Of a DNA stretch of 64,000 bases, positions 56,028 to 64,000 are shown piece after piece. Source of the stretch: Promethearchaeota archaeon (GTDB taxonomy: Archaea; Asgardarchaeota; Lokiarchaeia; Sigynarchaeales; SOKP01); NCBI GenBank assembly GCA_013375495.1, contig JABXKC010000020.1:1-64000 (forward strand). Direction: 5' to 3'. A program made the translations under genes and the position numbers. Position 1 is the first letter of the stretch, and every line of letters starts with the position of its first letter. Under the pieces are notes generated by a model. The model did no database searches and was not told the origin of the DNA. It saw nothing but the letters and a program-made list of their open reading frames with translations.

Positions 56028-59000
56028 TTACGCTCTTGCAAAATTAAAGGTTATGTTCCTAATACTCGCATCGCTTAAACCAGCATTACAATGAGGACAT
56101 TGTACATCTTTATTTTTCTTCAATTTTGCAAAAATATTATCTTTTAAAGTAGCTGAACATTCTTGATTAGGACAAATATGTAATTTACCATACACCTGAT
56201 CCTTTTCTTCTTTTAGTTCACCTTTGATAATCTCTAAACTTTTAGCAGTAACTTTCTCTGATATTGAATCTCTACTTTTATTAAGATATTCTACTAAGTA
56301 GTCTTCTTCTGCAGCTAAAGATAATTGTATTTCTTCTCCTACTTTAAAATTATTCTTTTTACGTGAGAATTGAATGTGTCGAACTAAGTCGCTGTTTACT
56401 CTTTCTGCCAATAGATCGGGATCAAGACTAACATCAAGATAAATATTACAATACTTTGATTCTATTTTTATTAAACTTGCTGTCTCCTTGATAGATTTAA
56501 CAATTTCCATATTTTTTACATTAGCCATTTGCTTTATTATGCCCGGAAATAATATTTCAGGCATTCCTTCTTTTGGTTCAATAAGGACTCTTTTGTTAGG
56601 CCATCGTAATCTGATTTTATTCTCATCTTTTATTGCTCTGACATGTTCTATTAAATCTCTAGTAAAATCCATTTGTTGCTCTAGATCTAAACCTATTTTA
56701 TTCTCATCATAATCAGGCCAATTTTGCAAATGTATACTCGGTGTTTTCTCTAAATCCAACGATATTATGTGTGATTTGAACATTTTCAGATAAATCTCTT
56801 CCGTCAACATAGGATTTACTGGCGTTAAGATTATCAAAAATTTAAACAACACATTAAACAATACAGCCATAATCTGTTCTTTATGGGGATCATCAGAATA
56901 AATATCAAGCTTTTCTCTATTTAACATTATATACCAACGGCTTATATCATTAACAATAAAATCCCGTAATTCACCTGGTATCCACGGAAGTTGGTATTTA
57001 TCAGCTAAGTCTGTCACTTTTTTAATAGTTGAATGCAATCTTGAAATTACCCATTTATCCAATTTACTTAATGTCTTTTCATCTAGTTTTATTTTTGAGG
57101 GATTAAAATTAGCTAAAGCAAATTTTTCATCAGCATACACATACACATTCCAAATCGTATTAAGGATTTTATAGGTATCAGCGTACTCTTTTAAATTAAA
57201 ATTAAAATCACGACCTGGTTGGGTTACTCCGATTGCATAAAATCGAAAAGTCTCTATTCCCTTTATGTTTGAGTAAGATTTCTTTTGCTGAAGTTCTTTA
57301 ATCGTTCCATCTATTAAATTTTCGGGGAAAATAGCACCTCCTCTTGATTTACTCATTTTCATCTTATCTCTTAATACCCAACCGTGCATATAACAGGATA
57401 GATAATTTTTTCGGTTTGAGGAAATCATTGCGCTGCTTAAAAGACTATTAAACCAACCTCGAATTTGATCTTTTCCCTCAATTATGAAATCCGCTGGTAT
57501 CCATGACTCAAAATGGCTTTCTCCATCATAGGTTTCTTGAGCAGCCCATACTACAGAACCGGAATCTAACCACACGTCTGTTATGTCTGGGACCCTCATT
57601 TTAGTTCCTTGATCACATTTTTTACATTTCCATGTGACCTTATCGATCCAAGGTCTATGTAAATCATCTGGAACATCTCCAACAATTCGTTTTAGTTCCA
57701 TTGCTGAGCCAATAACAGTGATATCTCCGCATTTTTCATTATCACATATCCACACACTTAAGGGAATACCCCAAAATCTCTGTCTCGAAATACACCAATC
57801 CTTTAAGGTTGTCAACCAACTTTTAAACCATCGATTTCCTGCCCATTCAGGTACCCAATAGATTTCTTCGTTCATTTTTAGCAAATCTGGAGAAAGGCTC
57901 TCAGTTTTTAAAAACCATTGATTTGTTGCTCTATATACTAACTTAGAATCACATCTCCAGCAATGTGCGTATTCATGTTCAATTTCATTTGTTAAAATCA
58001 GCGTTCCTTTCTTATCCAACAATTCTAAAATCTCCTTATTAGCATCAAAAACACCTTTTCCCTCGAATTTTCCAGCTTCTTTTGTATAGACACCTCTTAT
58101 ATCAACGGGATTAAATATTGGAATGTTATTTGCAACTCCTACTTCAAAATCTTCAGGTCCATGTCCGGGTGCGGAATGAACTAGCCCAACTCCCTCTGAT
58201 GCAGAAACATACTCTTCAGAAAGAACTACTGAATGCATTTTATCGCTTTTTTTTGCTAACTCCTTTTGATATGGTACTTCCTCTAATAAAGGATGGATGT
58301 ATTTCTTTCCTTCTAATTCTTCTCCTTGAATATCCTCTACGATTTTGTATTTATATCCTAGTTCACCGGAAATGAGATGAGTGATAGCCGCTTTCGCTAA
58401 AATCCAATATTCCTTCAAATTTTCTACCCAAACTTTTGCATATTCAGCAATAGGGTTTGCCATTATTGCAGAATTTGCTACGAGCGTCCAAGGGGTCGTT
58501 GTCCAAATTATAAAATACGTGTCTTCCATATCAGCTGACTGTATTTTTAAGAATAAACTGGTATCCTTAATGTTTTTATAATCATGCTCGTGTTTAGCAA
58601 GAGCTGTTGCGCATCTTGGACAACAATTAATAGGGCGATAAAACTGATATAATAAGTCATTGTCCCAGGCTTTTTTAAGTGCCCACCATATTCCTTCAAT
58701 ATAACTGTTCTTGTAGGTAACATAGGGGTTCTCCCAATCCCAAAAGTAACAACCTAATCGTTTAAATTGATCGTTCATAATTTTAAGGTTTTTAAGAGCA
58801 AATTCTTTACAATTTTTAATGAATTTGTCTACGCCGTATTCAAGTATCTCTTGCTTATTCTTTATCCCTAACTCTTTTTCCATTTGAACTTCTATAGGCA
58901 ACCCATGAGTATCATAACCCGGAGTATCCGTGACTGTAAAACCCCTCATTCGCTTATATCTTATTAAATAATCCTTTAAGATTTTATTCCACGCTGTACC

Positions 59001-59174
59001 TAAATGAATTGAGCCAGTAGTATATGGAGGGCCATCAATAAATCTCCATAATTTTTCTCCATCCTCCTTTTTTCTTATTAAGGAATAAATGTCATCATTC
59101 TTCCAAAAATCTAATATTCTTTCTTCTAATTTTAGCAAATTCAAGTTTTTATCTAACGTTTCCAAGCAAATCAT
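56028..59174 (-). CDS. ileS: Isoleucyl-tRNA synthetase, archaeal/eukaryotic type
   Basis: Class I synthetase charging tRNA-Ile, with editing domain. The PPYTTGSIHLGTAWNKILKD segment carries the HIGH motif (HLGT), GYDTHGLPIE follows, CCPRCATAL lies in a zinc knuckle, TTTPWTLVAN is in the editing (CP1) domain, and MSKSRGGAIFPENL holds KMSKS. The C-terminal end has a Cys-rich zinc segment (CPNQECSATL...CPHCNAG). The length (1,048 aa) matches archaeal IleRS. The start is the ATG at 59174. It is a single gene, convergent with the SDR gene. Confidence 0.96.
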   Translation of the reverse strand: MICLETLDKNLNLLKLEERILDFWKNDDIYSLIRKKEDGEKLWRFIDGPPYTTGSIHLGTAWNKILKDYLIRYKRMRGFTVTDTPGYDTHGLPIEVQMEKELGIKNKQEILEYGVDKFIKNCKEFALKNLKIMNDQFKRLGCYFWDWENPYVTYKNSYIEGIWWALKKAWDNDLLYQFYRPINCCPRCATALAKHEHDYKNIKDTSLFLKIQSADMEDTYFIIWTTTPWTLVANSAIMANPIAEYAKVWVENLKEYWILAKAAITHLISGELGYKYKIVEDIQGEELEGKKYIHPLLEEVPYQKELAKKSDKMHSVVLSEEYVSASEGVGLVHSAPGHGPEDFEVGVANNIPIFNPVDIRGVYTKEAGKFEGKGVFDANKEILELLDKKGTLILTNEIEHEYAHCWRCDSKLVYRATNQWFLKTESLSPDLLKMNEEIYWVPEWAGNRWFKSWLTTLKDWCISRQRFWGIPLSVWICDNEKCGDITVIGSAMELKRIVGDVPDDLHRPWIDKVTWKCKKCDQGTKMRVPDITDVWLDSGSVVWAAQETYDGESHFESWIPADFIIEGKDQIRGWFNSLLSSAMISSNRKNYLSCYMHGWVLRDKMKMSKSRGGAIFPENLIDGTIKELQQKKSYSNIKGIETFRFYAIGVTQPGRDFNFNLKEYADTYKILNTIWNVYVYADEKFALANFNPSKIKLDEKTLSKLDKWVISRLHSTIKKVTDLADKYQLPWIPGELRDFIVNDISRWYIMLNREKLDIYSDDPHKEQIMAVLFNVLFKFLIILTPVNPMLTEEIYLKMFKSHIISLDLEKTPSIHLQNWPDYDENKIGLDLEQQMDFTRDLIEHVRAIKDENKIRLRWPNKRVLIEPKEGMPEILFPGIIKQMANVKNMEIVKSIKETASLIKIESKYCNIYLDVSLDPDLLAERVNSDLVRHIQFSRKKNNFKVGEEIQLSLAAEEDYLVEYLNKSRDSISEKVTAKSLEIIKGELKEEKDQVYGKLHICPNQECSATLKDNIFAKLKKNKDVQCPHCNAGLSDASIRNITFNFARA

Positions 59175-59435
59175 CTTGTAAAAATGTGATTGGTTATTAT
59201 AAGAAGAAGAAGTTAAAAAATTTTGTCAATTTTGCCTATAAGAAAACCTAAGAATGGCATTTTCTGGAAAATTTATAGAAAATAATGTGTTAGCAGCTAA
59301 ATTCATCCGATTTTGTTCATTCTAATAAAGCAGCGTATGTTATTTTTTTTTAATTTGATTTTCATAAGCTGATTTTTACAATCATTAAAAATATATCTTT
59401 GGGATTAAATTTGGAGAAATAGAAGTAAATTACTT

Positions 59436-60500
59436 TTAGATTTTACGATCAGAGATTAGAGACCAAAACAAAACCCGATGCATTCCTGTACGACTCACTG
59501 AATAAAAAATATCAGAATCCCCACAAACTCCATTGGGATATAAACATCCTCCAGATTTAATATCCTCGACTACTTTTTTCCTTGACCAAATTTCAGCGAA
59601 GTTAGTTTCTTTAACATTTCCAATAATTCGATCCTCAGTTAATTTAAAATTACAGGGATAAATATTTCCATATGGATCTATATGAAAAAAATCTCTAAAT
59701 GCTGTACAATCTAAATGTCTTTCTTCAATGAATGAATTATACAAATATCTTTGCCTAATTTTAAAATTTTCTTCATTCAAGACAGGTCGTAATTTCTGAT
59801 AAAATTCTTTGATTGTAATATCTCCTAAGAAATTTCTATCAAAAAATCTATTACTTATGACAGTCCAACAAATATATACTTCTGTTCCTTTTTGTTTTGC
59901 AAATTCTTTTACCCAGCTGTACTCATTTATATTATATGGTAAAAATGTGAAGCTAAACCTTACTGGTGCATAATCTTTAATTAATTCATAAGTTTCAATA
60001 GTTTTTTCAAATGCTTTTTCTATTCCTCGAGATCTATCATGAATTTCGGGGGGTCCGTTCAAACTTAATCCTAAACTCCCAATGTTAATATCTGGAGATA
60101 ATTTAAAGATTCTTTTAACTAATCTTAATGTCCTTTCAGGCGTTAACCCATTTGCTGTCATACCAAAATAAGCATTTGGACAACTCTTATGTAGAATTTG
60201 GAGTCTTTCTGGTAAATCTTCAAGCAAAAAGGGCTCGCCTCCCGAGATAACAATTCTTCTAACATCTTTTAGAAGGTCAGAACTAGCAAATCTTTCTAGC
60301 TCCTTTAGCGTCATAATGTCATTTTTCTTTGGATCAATTTTCCAAATAGAGCAACTATCACATTTACTATTACATTCCCATGTTGTCGTATATCTTATAC
60401 ACCGGATCTTGGGAATATTGCTCCATTTTCTTACAGTGTCTTCAATTTGATTCCTAGCTATTTTGATACCGTTTTTCAAACTCTTAGCATATAAATTCAT
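59436..60500 (-). CDS. Radical SAM protein with SPASM-type C-terminus
   Basis: The 354-residue radical SAM enzyme has the cluster motif CNSKCDSC (C-x3-C-x2-C), the GGEPFLL motif and a C-terminal Cys-rich section (HLDCTAFRDFFHIDPYGNIYPCNF and GGCLYPNGVCGD) resembling SPASM or twitch auxiliary cluster regions. Such enzymes modify peptides, cofactors or lipids; no precursor peptide is visible nearby. A basic N-terminal stretch precedes the core. It lies between ileS and a divergent methyltransferase gene. I cannot name the substrate. Confidence 0.88.
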   Translation of the reverse strand: MNLYAKSLKNGIKIARNQIEDTVRKWSNIPKIRCIRYTTTWECNSKCDSCSIWKIDPKKNDIMTLKELERFASSDLLKDVRRIVISGGEPFLLEDLPERLQILHKSCPNAYFGMTANGLTPERTLRLVKRIFKLSPDINIGSLGLSLNGPPEIHDRSRGIEKAFEKTIETYELIKDYAPVRFSFTFLPYNINEYSWVKEFAKQKGTEVYICWTVISNRFFDRNFLGDITIKEFYQKLRPVLNEENFKIRQRYLYNSFIEERHLDCTAFRDFFHIDPYGNIYPCNFKLTEDRIIGNVKETNFAEIWSRKKVVEDIKSGGCLYPNGVCGDSDIFYSVSRTGMHRVLFWSLISDRKI

Positions 60501-60880
60501 CTTTAATTTAAATTATAATTTATTACTTTTTAATTTTTAGATGATTTTTTAGTTGTTTCTTCTTTTAAAAACATTATAAAAAATTGTAATTTCGTCTGGT
60601 ATTTATATATATTTAAAAAATATTGATTATAAATCCATGAGGATCTTTAGAGAATAGTATAGTGTTAATTTATTTGAGTTTATTTGGAATTGAAGGATTT
60701 TAATGAACAAAAAGTGAATAGACACGCTATAAAAAAAAGATTTATTAATTGTAACATTTGATCATATTAAATTTGAAAGTTAAGTTTATAATAAACTTAA
60801 ATTATAAAGTTAATTAAAATTATTCCTTAATAAATTTCTATAAGTTTTATATCAATGAATTATAAACTCTATTGATTTGC
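60501..60880. other. AT-rich divergent intergenic region
   Basis: It separates the leftward radical SAM gene from a rightward methyltransferase gene and should contain both promoters; a TATA-like run lies around 60602-60615. Nothing else is recognisable. Confidence 0.5.
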
Positions 60881-61639
60881 ATGAATAAAGAAACAATTCA
60901 AGAAGACCAGTATTCATTTCCCTATCATTATTTAATAGAAACAAAAAATGACCGCTTAAGTTTTAAGAAGTTTATTTATGGATTTGAATATTTCACTTAT
61001 TTAACTCTAATCAAAAACAGAATTATCAAACTGAAACCTGAGTCTATAATTGATATCGGAAGTGGGGATGGAAAATTAATTTATGAACTTTGTAAAAATC
61101 AACAATTTTACACCAGTATCAATAGAATCATTGGTATTGATAAAGTTAAAAAAGCAATTTCTTTTGCAAATGCTTTTAATGAAAGTGAGAAAGTGAGATT
61201 TTTCTCAGAGGACATCCTAAATTTTAAAAGTAAGAGTTTTGATGTAGGGATCCTAATGGAAGTTATCGAACATTTTTCAGATAAAGATTTAAATAAGTTA
61301 ATAGAGAAAATAAGCGAATTAATATCTATCGACGGATTTTTATTTGTTTCAGTTCCTTCCAAAAATCAAAAACTTCAATCAAAACATTTTCGACATTATG
61401 ATAAGAATGATCTAATAGAACTTTTTAAAAATAAATTCAAAGTAGAAAATTTCTTTTTTTTATGTCATGAAACATTCATAAATAAGTTAATAAAAATGGT
61501 ATATCTGATTTCCGATCAGTTGCATTTTAATTCTTTTAAAAAGAAATTGTTTTCGTTACTTAAGAGTAATTATTTTTATACAGATGAATCAAAATGTCTA
61601 CATATTGTTGCTATTTTTAGAAGAATTAAAGAGAAATAG
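60881..61639 (+). CDS. Class I SAM-dependent methyltransferase
   Basis: The 252-residue protein has the SAM-binding motif SIIDIGSGDGKLIYEL, IIGIDKVKKAI (motif II), DILNFKSKSFDVGILMEVIEHF (motif III/IV) and DGFLFVSVPS (post-motif strand). The C-terminal part is helical and basic. Family Methyltransf_11-like; the acceptor is unknown. The frame is open from TTG at 60872, but ATG at 60881 (MNKETIQ) is the likely start. It follows the radical SAM gene divergently and converges on the E2/RWD-RING protein gene (58-bp gap). Confidence 0.85.
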   Translation: MNKETIQEDQYSFPYHYLIETKNDRLSFKKFIYGFEYFTYLTLIKNRIIKLKPESIIDIGSGDGKLIYELCKNQQFYTSINRIIGIDKVKKAISFANAFNESEKVRFFSEDILNFKSKSFDVGILMEVIEHFSDKDLNKLIEKISELISIDGFLFVSVPSKNQKLQSKHFRHYDKNDLIELFKNKFKVENFFFLCHETFINKLIKMVYLISDQLHFNSFKKKLFSLLKSNYFYTDESKCLHIVAIFRRIKEK

Positions 61640-61697
61640 ATCACCGTAAACAGAACATTTTCACTTTCCATTATAAATAGATTATAATATTTTATGG

Positions 61698-63461
61698 TTA
61701 AGGCATCATACTTGGAGGAGGAGTCTTAAGACAAAAACCGCACTTCCCAAATGATTTTATTGTTTGCTCCCAACAATGTTTATGATACGATCTTTCACAA
61801 TATGGACAATCTGTATGGCATGTCTCCTGTTCTGGACCCGCTATTTTTAAACTACACGTAGGACAATCGATTTTGTGACATATTACGCAAGAAACTACTG
61901 ATACTTCAAAAATCTTTTTGGATATTGCGTTAAACAAGTCTACTAAATAACTAAAAGGGGACCAGTCGTCAAAAAAGTTCTTAAAAGATGATTGAAGATC
62001 TTCTTTGATTTTTTCGTGTGATTCTAATTCAAATTCGTTGATAATTTTAATTGAAGGTACTTTCATAGGGTATTCAATAGGTAAGTTAATCTGAAACTGG
62101 AACATTAGATCTTGTGTTTTCATTTTGCCCTTCATATCCACATTCAATATTGAAGTTGAGGCATTATATTCGATCTCTTTATAATGTTCCTTTAATAGAT
62201 CTATTTCAAAGTTAATTCTTGAGTTCTTATCTACTAACCAAGCAAGTTCTCTTATAATTTCAACAGGTTCAGTTTCACCTTCAACCCAATTTTTATAAGA
62301 TTTCAATTCGGTTAATGGAGACATAATAATTTGCTGTAACTGCGAAGATAGATTAATAATTGGAGGTTTCGGATGCGTTTCCAAATTCACATCCATTAGA
62401 TATTCTTTAAATCCATAAGTCACCAAGTGGACCTGTAATTTTGTTACGTCGTCAGAGTCTAAATCACACTGATATTCACCAAGTATCTTCTTTGATTCCT
62501 GCTCAATATCTTTTATGAAAAACAGTTTATTTTCGAGTTCATGTAATATATCTACAATATGTGAAGGTTCTTTAGCATTCCAATTTCTTAATACATCCAA
62601 TTTCTGATAAACATCACCGATTAGGTTATAAGCTTCTTCTGGGACATTTACTGAAGGTCTAGCGGGATAATTAGTAAAGTTAATATGAACTATGAATGTT
62701 TTCGTGAGAGTTATTGTTAGATAAATATCTAAATCTCCTTTCTGATGAGATTTCTGATCATACGCGTATTCCTGTTGAATCAAACCAATTTCAGTGCTTA
62801 AAGCTACGCTCGTTTGCTCGTGATCTGCAAAAAGTTCTGGTTCGGTTAACTTTGGTGCTACTTGAGACATAGTTTCACCAGTTTTTATTTCATCGTTTTT
62901 TATAGTAGCTTCATCAGATTCTTCTTCATAAAATATATTTTCTTGGGATTCAGTAGGATTAACAAACTGTTTGTATTCAAAATCAGGTGGATACGCGCTC
63001 AAGTCCGGAGTAATATACTCTTCTTCTTTAGTTTCTTTTTCTGTTGATTCTTTTTCATCTCCATCTGTTTCTAAAGATTTTTCTACAATTTTATTATCAG
63101 GAATATTATATGCTTCTGAGATTGCACTAATTGGTTGATCTTCCTCCTTATCAGAAACACTTAACGCTTGTTGGATTTTTGTTTTAAGTTCGACGATGAT
63201 ATCAACTACGGAAGAACTTGTAGCCCAATTTTTAACGGTTTCTAATTGAAAATCTCCTAACAGTTCCTTGATCTCCTTGTGATACACGAAATCGGGAGGA
63301 ATATGAGGAAAATCATCGTCAAATTTAACCTCTAACTCGTACCTCTCTTCTGGAGTCTCGTGAACATAACCATATAAATGCGAAATATTACCTGAAACCA
63401 TCCAAAAAGAGAATTTTGTAGCAATTTTTTGAGCTTCTTTTAAAATTCTTTGTTTATCCAT
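61698..63461 (-). CDS. Multidomain protein with four E2/RWD-like units and C-terminal RING-like zinc domain
   Basis: 587 residues. I see one E2/RWD-like unit at 1-101 (YELEVKFDDDFPHIPPDFVY, then VKNWATSSSVVDIIVELKTKI), an acidic disordered linker (about 102-215), then three more such units: about 219-314 (INFTNYPARPSVNVP...LRNWNAKEPSHIVDILHEL), 315-412 (VNLETHPKPPIINL...YKNWVEGETEPVEIIREL) and 413-522 (INLPIEYPMKVPSIKI). No unit shows the HPN-x-Cys of active E2s, so they resemble RWD/UEV scaffolds. The last 65 residues hold a RING-like set (CVICHK, CPTC, CPYCERSYHKHCW, CGFC). Suggests a ubiquitin-system E3-like protein; unproven. Confidence 0.8.
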   Translation of the reverse strand: MDKQRILKEAQKIATKFSFWMVSGNISHLYGYVHETPEERYELEVKFDDDFPHIPPDFVYHKEIKELLGDFQLETVKNWATSSSVVDIIVELKTKIQQALSVSDKEEDQPISAISEAYNIPDNKIVEKSLETDGDEKESTEKETKEEEYITPDLSAYPPDFEYKQFVNPTESQENIFYEEESDEATIKNDEIKTGETMSQVAPKLTEPELFADHEQTSVALSTEIGLIQQEYAYDQKSHQKGDLDIYLTITLTKTFIVHINFTNYPARPSVNVPEEAYNLIGDVYQKLDVLRNWNAKEPSHIVDILHELENKLFFIKDIEQESKKILGEYQCDLDSDDVTKLQVHLVTYGFKEYLMDVNLETHPKPPIINLSSQLQQIIMSPLTELKSYKNWVEGETEPVEIIRELAWLVDKNSRINFEIDLLKEHYKEIEYNASTSILNVDMKGKMKTQDLMFQFQINLPIEYPMKVPSIKIINEFELESHEKIKEDLQSSFKNFFDDWSPFSYLVDLFNAISKKIFEVSVVSCVICHKIDCPTCSLKIAGPEQETCHTDCPYCERSYHKHCWEQTIKSFGKCGFCLKTPPPSMMP

Positions 63462-63607
63462 TATCCATTACATACCCAAACTTTTTCTATATTTTCACCA
63501 TACTAAAAACATTAAAGTACATTCTTAAAAATATTTTTAATGATGAAAGACATAACACAATAATTAATGTTAAATTTATTTATTATTAGGATAATCGGTG
63601 TAAAACA

Positions 63608-64000
63608 TTGAAGCCGTCCAAAAATTTTTTCATTTTTCTTTATGTAATCTGTTTTATCACCCTTTATTTCATTTTTTTATTCATCTTTTACTTACCTCTT
63701 GGATATGACGCACCGATTATTCTATTAAGTGGTTTCGGAATTTTTATTATTGGTTTCTTTTATTTCTTCTTTTTTATAATCAAAGATAAGGAAAATAACG
63801 TAATTCTTAGTTTGAACGTGTTTAGTGAGAATACTATTACCTCCATCTTAATCGTATTGATGATGTGCACTTTCTTTATCCCGCCAGTTACATTTTCTGA
63901 GATGGCAATAGATTGGAGCCAAATTTCTGTTCTCAATTACATAAGATCAATAGTTTTCGTAATTGGGTGTACTTTTGTTCCAGGATCAAGCATTTTTTGT
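63608..64000 (+). CDS. Membrane protein of unknown function, 3' end outside window
   Basis: A TTG at 63608 opens a frame that runs without stop to the window end (131 codons). A GGTG ribosome site (63596-63599) stands 8 nt upstream. The product starts MKPSKNFF and has long hydrophobic segments: about 7-32 (FIFLYVICFITLYFIFLFIF), 38-60 (IILLSGFGIFIIGFFYFFFFI), 76-95 (ITSILIVLMMCTFFIPP) and a fourth beginning near 115. The family was not recognised. It is divergent from the E2/RWD-RING gene (146-bp gap). The TTG start is my inference from the ribosome site. Confidence 0.6.
   Translation, partial: MKPSKNFFIFLYVICFITLYFIFLFIFYLPLGYDAPIILLSGFGIFIIGFFYFFFFIIKDKENNVILSLNVFSENTITSILIVLMMCTFFIPPVTFSEMAIDWSQISVLNYIRSIVFVIGCTFVPGSSIFC

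Noticed and set aside
58118..58581. Plus-strand ORFs within ileS
   Set aside because: They are antisense to a conserved synthetase and show no independent signal.

Overview
The window (about one third G+C) most likely comes from an Asgard archaeon (Promethearchaeota), probably Lokiarchaeia-like. RadA, the PheS/PheT pair, TyrRS, IleRS, a DUF1512-type protein and the coenzyme A adenylyltransferase are all of archaeal type. Beside them lie proteins with a eukaryotic flavour: a 23-repeat leucine-rich protein, a VPS29-like metallophosphoesterase, and a protein with an apparent four-fold E2/RWD-like module ending in a RING-like zinc domain. Many enzymes look bacterial in type (histidine degradation, RNase PH, chorismate mutase-prephenate dehydratase, teichoic-acid-type transferase). 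I found no rRNA, tRNA, CRISPR array, insertion sequence or phage gene. The taxonomic assignment is inference.

Layout. 1-5.7 kb: the 3' part of a giant surface protein with 312-bp repeats. 5.8-12.2 kb: RadA, sugar-phosphate isomerase, aspartate kinase, dCMP deaminase and a U32 protein. 12.2-14.8 kb: a membrane-anchored winged-helix regulator, a small secreted protein and a four-Cys protein; the last two share a 21-bp upstream element. 15.0-20.8 kb: a complete histidine-to-glutamate pathway (hutU-hutH-hutI as an operon, with a glutamate formimidoyltransferase facing it). 20.9-32.2 kb: aldehyde:ferredoxin oxidoreductase, LRR protein, iron alcohol dehydrogenase, VPS29-like protein, TyrRS, pyruvate phosphate dikinase and a HAD phosphatase. 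32.3-38.1 kb: mostly membrane proteins (internally duplicated four-TM protein, RGG/zinc-ribbon protein, CBS protein, DUF1512 protein) plus an SCP2-type lipid carrier. 38.1-44.2 kb: coaD, then pheS-pheT-pheA and a bacterial-type RNase PH. 44.2-56.0 kb: a surface glycan island (nucleotide-sugar enzymes, CDP-glycerol-type transferase, three glycosyltransferases, two methyltransferases, flippase). 56.0-64.0 kb: IleRS, radical SAM protein, methyltransferase, the E2/RWD-RING protein and the start of a membrane protein.

How the genes work together. The hut genes with FtcD convert histidine to glutamate and pass the one-carbon unit to tetrahydrofolate. pheS-pheT-pheA places phenylalanine synthesis beside phenylalanyl-tRNA charging. 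The glycan island has the parts to activate, assemble, decorate and export a surface polymer, probably with phosphodiester-linked units. The repeat protein at the left edge is a likely cell-surface glycoprotein.

Translation starts. Shine-Dalgarno motifs of GGTG/GGAGG type precede many genes, and they support starts that a default gene caller would miss: TTG for the isomerase, and AUU and AUA for coaD and pheT, whose conserved N-termini lie upstream of any AUG, GUG or UUG.
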